Notes under the pieces: model-generated
Database searches by the model: none
The model's input: only the letters and a program-made list of their open reading frames with translations
What the model was told of the DNA's origin: nothing
Made by a program: the position numbers and the translations under genes
Assembly: GCF_000426385.1 (NCBI RefSeq)
Contig: NZ_AUFG01000022.1
Location: 1 to 62,564, forward strand
DNA from: Arsenicicoccus bolidensis DSM 15745
Lineage (GTDB): Bacteria > Actinomycetota > Actinomycetes > Actinomycetales > Dermatophilaceae
Length of the DNA stretch: 62,564 bases
Direction of reading: 5' to 3'
Part shown: positions 29,178 through 38,900 of the stretch, one piece after another
Layout of the letters: every line of letters starts with the position of its first letter
Position numbering within the stretch: the first letter of the stretch is position 1

Positions 29178-31787
29178 TCAGCCGTTGTCGCGCGGCGCGA
29201 GCGTGAGCTGGTCACGGGTCGCGCCCTCGACGGCCTGCCGGCTGAACGGCCACGCGAAGGGCTCGTTGCGCAGCCAGCGCCCCGTCTGGTCGTCGTAGTG
29301 GTCGCTCGTGGGGTGCCCGGACACGCCCGTGGACTGGACCCAGGTGCTCGAGTCAAGAGTGCCGAGGTCGACCACCATGCGCATGGACGGCCCCCAGTCG
29401 GCGGCGTAGCCCAGCTGCAGGTCGTAGCCGAGGGCGTTGGGAGCGAGCGGGTTGCCCGGCGCCGGCTGCGGACCGCGGTCGAGCAGGGACCGCAGCATGC
29501 CGGGTGCCGCCGCGCTGAGCGGATGGCGCAGGGTCAGCGTGTGCAGCCGCCCGTAGTCCCAGGCCTTGACGTCCTTGCCGGTGAGCCGGGTCAGCTCGAG
29601 ACGCGCGTCGACCTGGGCCTGGCGCAGGATGTCGTCGCGGGTCTCGATCCGCAGGGTCTTCTGGTTGTCCCACCAGGGAGACCGGGGGTCGGCGAGCAGC
29701 TGCTTGACGACCGCGGGCCAGCGCGAGCCGCCATCGGGCCGCAGACCGGGGGGCAGGTCGTCGTCGAAGGTGCGGTGGAGCAGCGCGGACCAAGCCGCCG
29801 TGTAGTAGGCCGCCGCTCGGGACGAGTGGCTGTCCCCCGTCACGAACCGGCCGTCCCAGCCCTCCAGCGTCGCCTGCCCCTCACGGGTGAAGCTGTCGCC
29901 GCTCAGGTCGACACCGCGCAGCGCAGCGGTGAGGACGGGCTGGAAGCCGTCGTTGACGTCGCCCTGGATGTCGCGCATGCGCTGGGGCGAGACGGTCGGC
30001 TGCGCGGTCAGGAGCTGACGGATGCGGGTGGAGCGCCAGCCGTGGGTCCAGTCCGTCGTCAGGAAGGGTGTCGTCGCGGTGGTGACGGCCTGGTTGGCGG
30101 TCACGACGAAGCCCTCGGGCGGGTCCAGGGTGCGTGGCATCTGGTCGAACGGGACATAGCCGGTCCAGTCGTAGCGCGAGTCCCAGCCCGGTGCCGGCAG
30201 GTAGCCGGGGGGTGCCCCCGCCGTCCCGGAGGGGCGGACGGGCACGCGGCCGGGTGCCTGGTAGCCGATGTGGCCGTCGACGTCCGCGTAGATCGCGTTC
30301 TGAGAGGGCGCGGCGAACGACGAGAGCGCGGCGCGGAAGGTGTCGAAGGACGTGGCGCGGTTCATCCGGAAGATGGCGTCGGCCGTCTGCGTGACCTCCA
30401 GCCCGGTCCACCGCAGGGCGATCGCCAGGGACTCTCCCTCGGCGGGGGTCGCCGGCGACGCGGTGGTCGCTGCCGTGGGCACGGCCGCGGCGTCCTTGAC
30501 GGCAGCGTCGACGTCGGACATCAGCGGGCCGTGCGAGGTGGACCGGACGGTGATGGTGCGGTCGGTGCCGCCGGCGACCCGGATCCGCTCGGTGCGCGTC
30601 GTCAGCGGGCGGTAGGCGCCGTCCTTGAGCACCGTGCTGCCCTTGACCCGCTCGAGGTAGAAGTCGCTCACGTCGGGGTCGAGGTTGGTGAATCCCCACG
30701 CGATCCGCTGGTTGTGCCCGATGACGACCCCAGGGAAGCCCGCGAACGAGAACCCGGAGACGTCGTACGGGCAGGCCTGGGACACGGTGCGGCAGTGCAG
30801 CGAGGTCTGGTGCCAGATCCCGGGCTGAGCGAGCGCGAGGTGAGGATCGTTGGCCAGCAAGGGCTTTCCGGTCGAGGACCGGGAGGGCCCGACCACCCAC
30901 GAGTTGGATCCGATCCCCTCGCCCCGGCCGACGAGCGGCGCGACGGCGGAGACGGCCTGCGCTGTCCGCCCCAGGGCGGCGTCGCTCTCGGGATCGGGGG
31001 CGGGGCCGGCACCCTGCCGTATGCCGGCCGCCGGCGCCTTGGACCGGCCGCCGTGCACGCCAGAGGGCGACCACGCCGACGGGGAGAGGATCGGGGGCTG
31101 GGCCTTGGCGTCATAGCTGGGATACAGCTCACGCACCTCGTCGAGCGAGCGACCCTGCGCCATCAGCCGGGCGCGGGCGAGCTCGTCGGCGTAGTTGCCG
31201 TGCAGGTCCCAGGCCATCGCCTTGAGCCAGGCCAGCGAGTCGACCGGGCCCCACGGCTCGATGCGGTACCCGGGGAAGCGGACGCTGAGCATGAGGTACT
31301 CCGGCGCCACGCGGGTCGCGTCGCCGGTGGTGTCGAGGTAGGCGTTGACCCCGTCGGCATACGCCGCGAGGTAGCGCCGGGTGTCGGCCGACAGCGTGGG
31401 AAGCTCCTGCTCGGCGACGCGGCGCCAGCCCATGGTGCGCACGCTGATGTCCGACGCCACCCCGGCCTCGCCGACGAGCTCGGCCAGCCGCCCTGCCGTG
31501 GCGTGGCGGCGCAGATCCATCTCGAAGAACCGGTCCTGGGCCGCGACATAGCCCTGGGCCCGGAACAGGTCCTCGGGGGTGTCGGCGTAGATGTGGGCGA
31601 CCCCCTCGCCGTCTCGCCGGACGTCCACCTCGCCCGACAGCCCGGTGAGCCGCGCCGTGCCGGTGACGGTGGGGTCGGTCCTGCGGACGGCGCCGTAGAC
31701 GACGCCGGCGACGATGAGGGCGGCCACGAGGAGCAGGACGACGACCGAGACGGTCGTCCGTCGGGCGATCAGAGCGGCGCGGGACAC
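29178..31787 (-). CDS. penicillin acylase family (Ntn hydrolase) protein, membrane-anchored
   Basis: 869 residues from a GTG at 31787. A basic N-terminus and one strong hydrophobic helix (about 12-35) suggest a signal anchor with the enzyme outside. The alpha-chain region has VDVRRDGEGVAHIYADT and AQGYVAAQDRFFEMDLRRH. The new N-terminal Ser of the beta chain is the first Ser of SNSW in GIGSNSWVVG, near residue 294, where autocatalytic cleavage is expected. Then LANDPHLALAQPGIWHQ, a substrate-site pattern. The family covers penicillin G acylases, acyl-homoserine-lactone acylases and related amidases; the substrate cannot be told. The frame extends upstream through the divergent start region and is ignored there. 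Confidence 0.9.
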   Translation of the reverse strand: MSRAALIARRTTVSVVVLLLVAALIVAGVVYGAVRRTDPTVTGTARLTGLSGEVDVRRDGEGVAHIYADTPEDLFRAQGYVAAQDRFFEMDLRRHATAGRLAELVGEAGVASDISVRTMGWRRVAEQELPTLSADTRRYLAAYADGVNAYLDTTGDATRVAPEYLMLSVRFPGYRIEPWGPVDSLAWLKAMAWDLHGNYADELARARLMAQGRSLDEVRELYPSYDAKAQPPILSPSAWSPSGVHGGRSKAPAAGIRQGAGPAPDPESDAALGRTAQAVSAVAPLVGRGEGIGSNSWVVGPSRSSTGKPLLANDPHLALAQPGIWHQTSLHCRTVSQACPYDVSGFSFAGFPGVVIGHNQRIAWGFTNLDPDVSDFYLERVKGSTVLKDGAYRPLTTRTERIRVAGGTDRTITVRSTSHGPLMSDVDAAVKDAAAVPTAATTASPATPAEGESLAIALRWTGLEVTQTADAIFRMNRATSFDTFRAALSSFAAPSQNAIYADVDGHIGYQAPGRVPVRPSGTAGAPPGYLPAPGWDSRYDWTGYVPFDQMPRTLDPPEGFVVTANQAVTTATTPFLTTDWTHGWRSTRIRQLLTAQPTVSPQRMRDIQGDVNDGFQPVLTAALRGVDLSGDSFTREGQATLEGWDGRFVTGDSHSSRAAAYYTAAWSALLHRTFDDDLPPGLRPDGGSRWPAVVKQLLADPRSPWWDNQKTLRIETRDDILRQAQVDARLELTRLTGKDVKAWDYGRLHTLTLRHPLSAAAPGMLRSLLDRGPQPAPGNPLAPNALGYDLQLGYAADWGPSMRMVVDLGTLDSSTWVQSTGVSGHPTSDHYDDQTGRWLRNEPFAWPFSRQAVEGATRDQLTLAPRDNG

Positions 31788-31866
31788 GTGAGCGAGACTA
31801 GGCCACGGCACCGACAGGCCGGCGGACGACGCGAGGGGCGGGTGCGGCATACGAGAGGATGGGGCC

Positions 31867-33444
31867 ATGGACACGGGCGCGGGCTTCGGGATCGAGGACC
31901 TGCGTTCCGTCCTCCTCCTCGGATCCGCCGTCCTCCTGTTGGCCGTGGTCGCCGTCCGCATCAGCGCCCGCTCGGGACTGCCGTCCCTGCTCCTCTACCT
32001 GCTGATCGGCGTCGGGCTGGGTGAGTCGGGGCTCGGCATCCAGTTCGACGGAGGCCGCCTGACCCAGGCCCTCGGCTACATCGCCCTGGTGCTGATCCTG
32101 GCCGAGGGCGGCCTCTCGACCTCGTGGAAGCACATCAGGCCGTCGGTGGCCCCGGCCGCCCTGCTCTCGACCGTCGGCGTCATGGTGTCCGTCGGGGTGG
32201 TCGGCGTCGCCGCGAGGTTCGTCCTCGACCTCGACTGGGTCTCGGCGCTGCTGGTGGGGGCCGTCCTCAGCTCGACCGACGCGGCCGCCGTCTTCTCCGT
32301 GCTGCGCAGCGTGCCCCTGCCGCGGCGGCTGACGAGCCTGCTCGAGGCCGAGTCGGGCTTCAACGACGCACCGGTGGTCATCCTCGTCACGGCCCTGGCC
32401 TCGGTCGCCGCGGGTGACTCCGAGGCCGGTCCGCTCTTCCTCGCCGGGCTCGCGGTCTACGAGCTGGTCGTGGGCGCCCTCCTCGGCATCGCCGTCGGCT
32501 GGCTGGGGACCAAGCTGCTGCGCCGGTATGCCGACACCTCGTCCGCCCTCTTCTCGATCGGCGTGATGGCGGTGCCGACGATGGCCTACTGCGTCGCCAC
32601 CTACGCCCACGGCAGCGGCTTCCTCGCCGTCTACGTCGCCGCGCTCGTCGTCGGCAACAGCTCCCTGCCGCACAAGGCCGCGACCCGGGGCTTCGCGACC
32701 GCCATGGGCTGGCTCGCCCAGATCGGCCTGTTCGTCCTGCTGGGCCTGCTGGCGTCCCCCTCCGAGCTGGGGCGCTGGATCGTCCCCGCGGTCGTCATGG
32801 GCCTGGTGCTGCTGCTCGTCGCCCGGCCGCTGTCGGTCGTGGTGTCCGCGACGCCGTTCGGCATCGGGTGGCGGGAGCAGGCCTTCCTGTCCTGGGCGGG
32901 CCTGCGTGGCGCCGTCCCCGTCGTCCTCGCCACGGTCCCGGAGACGACCGGCGCCTCGTCGCTCGCCTGGTTGTTCGACCTCGTCTTCATGCTCGTCGTG
33001 ATCTTCACCGTCGTGCAGGGGCCGACCATGCCCTGGGTCGCACGCAGGCTCGGCGTCATCGACGCGGGCGCCACGATGGACCTGCAGCTGGAGTCCACCC
33101 CGCTCGAACGCCTCAACACCGAGGTCGTGGAGGTGCAGATCGGGGACGAGTCGCGGATGGCGGGGGTCGAGGTCTACGAGCTGCGGCTGCCCAAGGGCGC
33201 CAGCGTCGCCCTCGTGCTACGCGGCGAGCGGTCGTTCGTGCCGGAGCGGTCCACGGTGCTGCGGCGCGGGGACTCGCTCATGGTCGTGGTGCCCGCGGAG
33301 CTGCGGGACTCCGCGGAGGAGCGGCTGCGCGCGGTGTCCCAGCAGGGCCGCCTGGCCGGGTGGCTCGAGCCCGGGCACCGCCCTCCGGTCGCCCGCACGG
33401 TCCGCGAACGCGGTCAGCGACGCCGCGACGGCTCGCTAGACTGA
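31867..33444 (+). CDS. monovalent cation/proton antiporter (CPA1, NhaP2/CvrA-like) with TrkA-C domain
   Basis: 525 residues. About twelve hydrophobic helices up to residue 390, with the antiporter core SSTDAAAVFSVLR and EAESGFNDAPVVILVT, in which the Asp residues carry ion and proton. A soluble TrkA-C/RCK-C domain follows (VVEVQIGDESRMAGVEVYELRLPKGA, RGERSFVPERSTVLRRGDSL), usually a nucleotide-sensing regulatory unit in K+/H+ antiporters. ATG at 31867, preceded by a GGATGGGG stretch. Divergent from the acylase gene with an 80-base gap. Confidence 0.92.
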   Translation: MDTGAGFGIEDLRSVLLLGSAVLLLAVVAVRISARSGLPSLLLYLLIGVGLGESGLGIQFDGGRLTQALGYIALVLILAEGGLSTSWKHIRPSVAPAALLSTVGVMVSVGVVGVAARFVLDLDWVSALLVGAVLSSTDAAAVFSVLRSVPLPRRLTSLLEAESGFNDAPVVILVTALASVAAGDSEAGPLFLAGLAVYELVVGALLGIAVGWLGTKLLRRYADTSSALFSIGVMAVPTMAYCVATYAHGSGFLAVYVAALVVGNSSLPHKAATRGFATAMGWLAQIGLFVLLGLLASPSELGRWIVPAVVMGLVLLLVARPLSVVVSATPFGIGWREQAFLSWAGLRGAVPVVLATVPETTGASSLAWLFDLVFMLVVIFTVVQGPTMPWVARRLGVIDAGATMDLQLESTPLERLNTEVVEVQIGDESRMAGVEVYELRLPKGASVALVLRGERSFVPERSTVLRRGDSLMVVVPAELRDSAEERLRAVSQQGRLAGWLEPGHRPPVARTVRERGQRRRDGSLD

Positions 33445-33512
33445 GCGGTCGCACGCCCAGGTCGACGTCGACCGCCGGCGTCCCTCACCCGCTCGTCCCC
33501 TCCGGAGGCACC

Positions 33513-33839
33513 GTGCCCACCTACTCCTACCGCTGCGCCGACTGCGGCGAGGCCTTCGACATCGTCCAGTCGTTCACCGACGACGCGCTCACCGTGTGCC
33601 CGCGCTGCGAGGGGCTGCTGCGCAAGGTCTATAACAGCGTCGGCGTCGTCTTCAAGGGTTCCGGCTTCTATCGCACGGACTCGCGCGGCAAGGACGGCAA
33701 GGCGACCGCAAGCACCACGGCCTCGTCGAGCGACGCGTCCTCGAGCACCTCCAGCACCAGCACGTCGTCCGGCTCCAACGGGTCCGGGACCTCGTCCAGC
33801 AGCTCCAGCACCTCGACCAGCTCGGCCGCCGCCAGCTGA
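33513..33839 (+). CDS. FmdB family zinc-ribbon protein with Ser-rich tail
   Basis: 108 residues from a GTG at 33513 with GGAGG upstream. N-terminal FmdB zinc ribbon: PTYSYRCADCGEAFDIVQSF then LTVCPRCEGLLRKVY (C-x2-C ... C-x2-C), followed by GVVFKGSGFYRTDSRG. The last 45 or so residues are nearly all Ser, Thr and Gly. The order FmdB - SAF protein - MscL is common in actinobacteria. Function of the family is unknown, beyond likely zinc binding. Confidence 0.88.
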   Translation: MPTYSYRCADCGEAFDIVQSFTDDALTVCPRCEGLLRKVYNSVGVVFKGSGFYRTDSRGKDGKATASTTASSSDASSSTSSTSTSSGSNGSGTSSSSSSTSTSSAAAS

Positions 33840-33887
33840 CCTGGCCCCCTGCACCGCGCTCCCTCGAGCCTGCCGCTCGACAGGCCT

Positions 33888-34156
33888 GAGGGGGCACATC
33901 CGGCTGCTCGGACCGCGTCCGAGGGACCACCTCCGCCCTCTCACCGAGGCCGCACCGCCCATATGTCGGAGCCACCGGTCGCGCCGGTGCCCTCCCGCCG
34001 GCCGGTCGCTCCAGAGTGGTCGCAGAACCGACACCAGACCAGGCCAGACGTCGCATCTGCGACCACTCTGATCTCGGCCCGCCTCCCGAGAGGTCACATA
34101 CGGCTGCTCGAACCGCGTCTGAGGGACCATCTGCGCCCTCTCACCAAAACCGCACC
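33888..34156. repeat. intergenic repeat block: 69-base direct repeat around hairpin repeat family 2, copy A
   Basis: The 520-base gap 33840-34359 has no credible gene. Two similar segments, 33888-33956 and 34088-34156, are direct repeats at a 200-base period (both with GGCTGCTCG, CCGCGT and GCCCTCTCACC). Between them lies a hairpin element: 13-base arms AGAGTGGTCGCAG (34013-34025) and CTGCGACCACTCT (34057-34069) around 31 bases. The segment 33966-34100 matches 40140-40275 in inverted orientation at close to 90%. The rest of the gap is featureless. Confidence 0.75.
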
Positions 34157-34359
34157 CACGCATCCACGCCGAGTCCTCGTTTCGCTGCTCGGGCGTCGGG
34201 ACGACCAGCTCGTATGACGACGCAGCCCACCCACTCGCACACCAGCGGGACGCGCCGGCCGCGGCGTGTCGTCCACAGCTCGTCGCGTCGTGGGTCGCCC
34301 TGTCCACAGGCGGCCTCCGCGACCTCGCCCGTCGGTGGTCTGCTGCCTAGCCTCGCGGC

Positions 34360-35067
34360 ATGACTGCCCTCCCCCGCCGTGGCGACCGAGCCGGGCGCCC
34401 TGCACCGCTGCGCCGGTCGTGGCGCGCTCGCCTGCGCAGCCGTCGCGTGTCCTGGCACCTGCGCCTCGCCCGCCGCGTCCTGGCCGCCCTCTGCGTGGGG
34501 CTGGCCGTCACCGGCGCGCTGCGCCTGGCCTTCCCTGCCCCGCCTCCCGCCGGGACCGTCGTGCTCAGCGCCGCCCACGACCTGCCCGCCGGGCACGTCC
34601 TGGGCGAGGCCGACCTCGTCCGCCGCCGATGGCCCGGCCGGGACGCTCCCAGCAGCTGGCCCGCGGCCGACGCACTGGTCGGACGGCGGCTGGCGAGCGC
34701 GGTGGCCGCTGGCGACCCGCTCACGTCACGTGCGGTGACCGGCTCGACCAGGCTCACCGGCCTGCCCAGGGGGTCAGCCGCGCTGGCCGTCCCGGCGGTG
34801 GAGCCCGTCGTGGCCGATCTCCTGCGGGCCGGGGACCGGGTCCAGGTGTGGGTGGGTGCCCGACTCGTCGCCCCCGCCGCGGTGGTCCTGCAGACACCGG
34901 TCCTCGAGTCCGCCGGACCAGGGCTTTCGGGAGGCGCGACCGGCTCTTCCGGTCGCACGGTCCTGGTGTCCCTCAACGAGTCTCAGACCCGCGCGCTGCA
35001 CACGGGACGCAGTGCTGGGCCCGACGTGGAGGCGTTGCACCTGATGCTCACGGCCGCTTCCCAGTGA
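34360..35067 (+). CDS. SAF domain (CpaB/RcpC-like) membrane-anchored protein
   Basis: 235 residues: a strongly basic N-terminus, one membrane helix (about 42-62, VLAALCVGLAVTGALRLAF), then a SAF domain (VVLSAAHDLPAGHVLGEADLVRRRWP, LVGRRLASAVAAGDPLTSRAV) and a C-terminal region with LRAGDRVQVWVGARLVAPAAVVL. This resembles the Flp-pilus assembly protein CpaB, but no other tad/flp pilus gene is nearby. Orphan SAF proteins beside mscL are common in actinobacteria; the role is unknown. Confidence 0.85.
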   Translation: MTALPRRGDRAGRPAPLRRSWRARLRSRRVSWHLRLARRVLAALCVGLAVTGALRLAFPAPPPAGTVVLSAAHDLPAGHVLGEADLVRRRWPGRDAPSSWPAADALVGRRLASAVAAGDPLTSRAVTGSTRLTGLPRGSAALAVPAVEPVVADLLRAGDRVQVWVGARLVAPAAVVLQTPVLESAGPGLSGGATGSSGRTVLVSLNESQTRALHTGRSAGPDVEALHLMLTAASQ

Positions 35068-35084
35068 GCGCATCGCGTCAACGT

Positions 35085-35113
35085 TTGGTCACCGATGAAC
35101 GATCAAGTATCGT
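35085..35113 (+). promoter_or_regulatory. candidate promoter of mscL
   Basis: TTGGTC (35085-35090), 17 bases, then TATCGT (35108-35113), with spacing ideal for a housekeeping sigma factor and four of six consensus bases in each hexamer. The resulting leader to the mscL start would be about 95 bases. Confidence 0.5.
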
Positions 35114-35216
35114 GCTCACGCAACTCAGCGTCATACGGTGGCGCATGCGGCGGAGTCGCCGCCCCGAGCCCGAGCGGGCTCGCTCCCCATCTCCCCAGAA
35201 CAGAGAGAGAACAGTC

Positions 35217-35579
35217 ATGCTCAAGGGCTTCAAGGACTTCCTCATGCGCGGCAACGTCGTCGACCTGGCGGTCGCCGTCGTCATCGGTGCCGCCTTCGGC
35301 AAGGTCATCGACAGCTTCGTCGCGATCCTGATGAACCTCATCGGCAAGCTGGGCGGCCAGCCCAACTTCAATTCCTTCAACCCCGGCAGCGTGCCTGTTG
35401 GCGCGTTCCTGACCGCGCTCATCAGCTTCCTGATCATCGCGGCTGCCATCTACTTCATGGTCGTGGCCCCGATGAACGCCATCGCCGCCCGCCGCAAGGC
35501 CGGGGTCGAGGAGACTGACGCCCCCTCCGAGGAGGCGTCCATCCTCATGGAGATCCGCGACGAGCTGCGTCGCCGCTGA
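35217..35579 (+). CDS. mscL: large-conductance mechanosensitive channel
   Basis: Homopentameric pressure-release channel of the cytoplasmic membrane. 120 residues: N-terminal amphipathic MLKGFKDFLMRGNVVDLAVAV, TM1 to about residue 40, a short periplasmic loop (QPNFNSFNPGSVPVGAFL), TM2 (about 65-88) and the cytoplasmic helix DAPSEEASILMEIRDELRRR. ATG at 35217 after a purine-rich AGAGAGAGAAC stretch. A clear terminator follows. Confidence 0.96.
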   Translation: MLKGFKDFLMRGNVVDLAVAVVIGAAFGKVIDSFVAILMNLIGKLGGQPNFNSFNPGSVPVGAFLTALISFLIIAAAIYFMVVAPMNAIAARRKAGVEETDAPSEEASILMEIRDELRRR

Positions 35580-35596
35580 CCCACCCCCGCACGTCA

Positions 35597-35628
35597 CGAA
35601 GGGCCCCGCCGTCTGGCGGGGCCCTTCG
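35597..35628 (+). terminator. terminator downstream of mscL
   Basis: Arms CGAAGGGCCCCGCC / GGCGGGGCCCTTCG, 14 perfect pairs with loop GTCT, 17 bases after the mscL stop. The helicase operon ends from the other side 75 bases away, so it may serve both. Confidence 0.85.
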
Positions 35629-35703
35629 TCGTTCGCCCACGCATCCTGCCGACGACTGCATCGACAGCGAGGGGTGCGCTCGTGGGGATGGTCAGTGACG
35701 CCC

Positions 35704-35988
35704 CTACTCCCAGTGCGGGGGACGCTGCTCCCGCAGCCACCGGTCGCGCTCGTCCTCGCGGGGAACGTCGCCCACGCGTCGAGGCGACGCGCCCGACGGA
35801 GCCGGCTCGCCAGCGGCAGGTGTCATGCTCGGCCCCGCCTCCCCCGGGCGTCGCTGGGTGCCGCGCAGGCGCTCGGACTCCTCCGGGCGACGCTCGGTCG
35901 ACCCCAGACGCGGCTCCGGTGCCCCCAAGGGCGTGGCCGCGGCGGACCCCGTGCCCGGCGCGTCCACGCGGCGGTGGCGTCGGGTCAT
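35704..35988 (-). CDS. hypothetical small protein coupled to the helicase gene
   Basis: 94 residues. The ATG at 35988 overlaps the stop of the 1209-residue helicase gene (ATGA), the arrangement seen for real genes in this genome. Most of the protein is low-complexity Arg/Pro/Gly, but it ends in EDERDRWLREQRPPHWE; short actinobacterial proteins with a C-terminal (D/E)RxLxxRPPHW are, from memory, conserved. No known domain or function. It could be an accessory subunit of the helicase-like protein. Confidence 0.6.
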   Translation of the reverse strand: MTRRHRRVDAPGTGSAAATPLGAPEPRLGSTERRPEESERLRGTQRRPGEAGPSMTPAAGEPAPSGASPRRVGDVPREDERDRWLREQRPPHWE

Positions 35989-38900
35989 CGCGGTGACCCG
36001 GCCGAGGCGTCGCCGCGCGGGTCGCTCGCGCCACGCTCACCGCGCCGCAGACCCTCGGCCCGCCCGTGGGCCGCGTCGACGATCCGGGCGACGACGCGTT
36101 CGGGCGCGGTGAACAGGTCGGGCGTCCACACGCGCAGCGGCTCCCAGCCTGCACACCGCAGCAGCGCGGGCCGTCGGACGTCACGGTCGATCGGTCCGGC
36201 ACCGGTGGCGTAGTCCGCGCCGTCGGACTCCACGGCCACGGCAACGCCCCGCACGGCTCGAGGATCCCGGACGGCCAGCTCGACGGCGCCGGAGCCGGCG
36301 CCACGACCCGCGCGCTCGGTCACCGAGAGCCCGGCCAGCCGCAGCCGGCCGGCGAGCTCGCGGGTGACCGGGTCGGTCAGGTCCCCCAGTGAGGGGATGG
36401 GTCCGGCAGGCGTGCCAGCCAGGTCCAGCACCTCGGCGAGCAGCTCGACCCCGGCACTTCCCGCCCCCGCCTGGTGCAGCTGCTCCGCCGACACGGTGGA
36501 GACGAGGACGAGCCGGTGGCGGGCACGGGTCACCGCGAGGGCCGCGCGCCGGTCCCCCGCCCCCAGAGCCAGGGCGCCGAACCGGTGCCCCGCCTGGCCG
36601 GCCTCGTCCAGCGCATAGCCGAGGGAGACGATGACGTCGTCGCGGGTCTGACCCTGCACCTGGTCGACGGGCTTGATCCACCACGGTTCTCGCGCCGAGC
36701 CCTCGAAGAACCGCCGTGACGTGTCACCGCGGTCGAGCGTCGCCAGCTGCTGCCGCAGGCCTGCCGTGATGGCGTCCGCGTGCGCGGGGTGGAAGGTGAC
36801 GACCCCCAGCGAGCGCTCGGGGGTGCTGCGGGCGTGCGCCAGGACGAGCCGGACCACGCGGTCCACCTCGGCCGTGGTCGTGACGGGGGCCTCGCCGCGG
36901 GGCGGTTGCGGCATACCGTCCTGGTCCACCAGCTCGAGCTGCAGCCGGGGCGCGGTGGACGCGGCCGGCACGCCCACCAGGTCCTGGCCGTGCAGCCGGC
37001 GGTCGAGCGCCGCCGTGATGCGGTCGTCGACGGTGCGGTGGACGGTCCGGAGGGTGTGCACGGGCAGGATCTCGGCGAGTTCGGAGAGGACGGACGGCGC
37101 ACGCTGGTCGGCCTGCACGTCGTCACCGCGACGAGCAGGGTCGGGGACGGTGACGCTGACGTCGCCGGGCGGCAGCTGGTGCGGGTCGCCGCAGACGACG
37201 ACCTGCCGGCCACGGCTGAGGGCCGACACGGCCTGCGCCACGGACAGCTGGGACGCCTCGAGCACGATCACGGTGTCCACGGCCACGCCGACGGGCAGGA
37301 GGGACGCGATCTCGTGCGGGCTGGTCGCCCAGCAGGGGCGGGCGTCCCCGACCGCGGTGGCGACGGCGGCGGCGCGTTCGCGCAGGGCCAGGGCGTCGAG
37401 CCGGCGCAGCCCCGCGGCGTCGGCGTCGAGGGCGCTGCCGTCGTGCGCTCCGTAGTGCGGGTCCGTGCGGCGCACCTCGTCGAGGACGGAGCTCCACCAC
37501 ACGTGACGCACCTCGGAGGCCACCTGCGCGGCGGGGACGCGGCGGACCGCCAGGTCCTCGACGAGCGGCCCCAGCCCCTGGGCCCGCAGCCCGTCCAGGG
37601 TCGTGGTCACCAGGGGCAGCACGGCGAGGCGTCGCCGTCCGCGCAGGAGCTCGCGCACGCGGGCGAGAGCCGTCTCGACGGGCAGGTCCAGCAACCCGGC
37701 GCCGTCGACGGTGGTCGCGAGGACCGGCTCGAGCGCCTCCAGGTCGGCGACCACGGCGCGGTGCGCGGCGCGGGCCTCGTCGATCCCGTGCGGGACGGTG
37801 GGACGGCTTGCGGCGCCCGCCCGCTCGCGCCACCGGGTGACCTGGTCATGGGCCGTCGCGAGCGCGTCGTGCAGGTCGGTCGGCCCGGGACCGGGGCGCA
37901 CCAGCCGCCGGGCGTCGCGCCGCAGGCCCTGACGGCGCCACGGGCCGACGCCGGCGTCGTGCTCCGTGCGGTATGCCGTGGACGTGGCCGCCAGCATCTC
38001 CGGCAGCGGCGCGTCGAAGACCTCCGGGACGAACGCGTCGAGGGTCGCGCGCACGCCCGACACGAGGTCCAGGTCCTGGCCCAGGCCCCGCACCGAGCTC
38101 GCGTGCGGCAGACCGACTTCGCGGCACAGGGCGTCGACCAGGCTGGTCAGGCGGGTGAGGCCGCGGTCGCCGTCGAGCCGTTCGCACGCGGCGAGGGCGG
38201 CGTCCGCCTCGGCGGGGGTGGTGATGCGAGCCGCGCGCCACGGGTCGGCGCCCTGATGCGTGAGCCACGCGCCGTCCTCGGCGACCTGCACCAGCTCACG
38301 GGTGGCGACGTCGAGCCGCTGCGGGGTGAGGTGGGCGAGGTCGTCGCCGGCGAGCCGGACGCGAGATCGCGGCGGTGGATCGACCTGGCTCAGCTCGACC
38401 ATGGCCCCCTGCGCCTGGAACGCGCTGACGCCCCACGGGTGTCGGGCCTGGTGGAGGGCGACGAGGTGTCCCTGCAGCCGCTCGGTGACGGCGTGGTGGT
38501 CGCGGGTCGTCGCGGCCGTCGCCTGCACGGGCTCGGCCGGCGTCGCGGCCGTGAGCGGCTCGTGCTCGTGCCGCAGGTCGGGTCCGTCGTGCGCCTCGAC
38601 GACGAGGTCGAGCCCCGCCTGCGCGAGACGTTCCTGCACGGCCGTGATCGCGGACCGGGCGTGCGACACGAGCAGGACGCTTCGGCCCTGACCGGCCAGC
38701 CCGGCGACGGCAGCGGCGACGACCTGGGTCATCCCGGTGCCGGGTGCACCCTGCACCACGACGTCGTCGCCCGCGCCGATGGCGTCCAGGGCCGCCCGCT
38801 GGTGCTCGTCGACCGGCAGGACCAGCGGCAGGGACACTCCGGCCGCGGGCTCGCCGGTCGGCGGACGCAGCGCGGCGGGGTCACCGGCGAGGGCCCGCAC

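Noticed and set aside
33652-34056. Minus-strand gene in the family-2 repeat region
   Set aside because: Its translation shares peptide fragments with frames in the second repeat copy, but only because the DNA is repeated. No start signal or domain.
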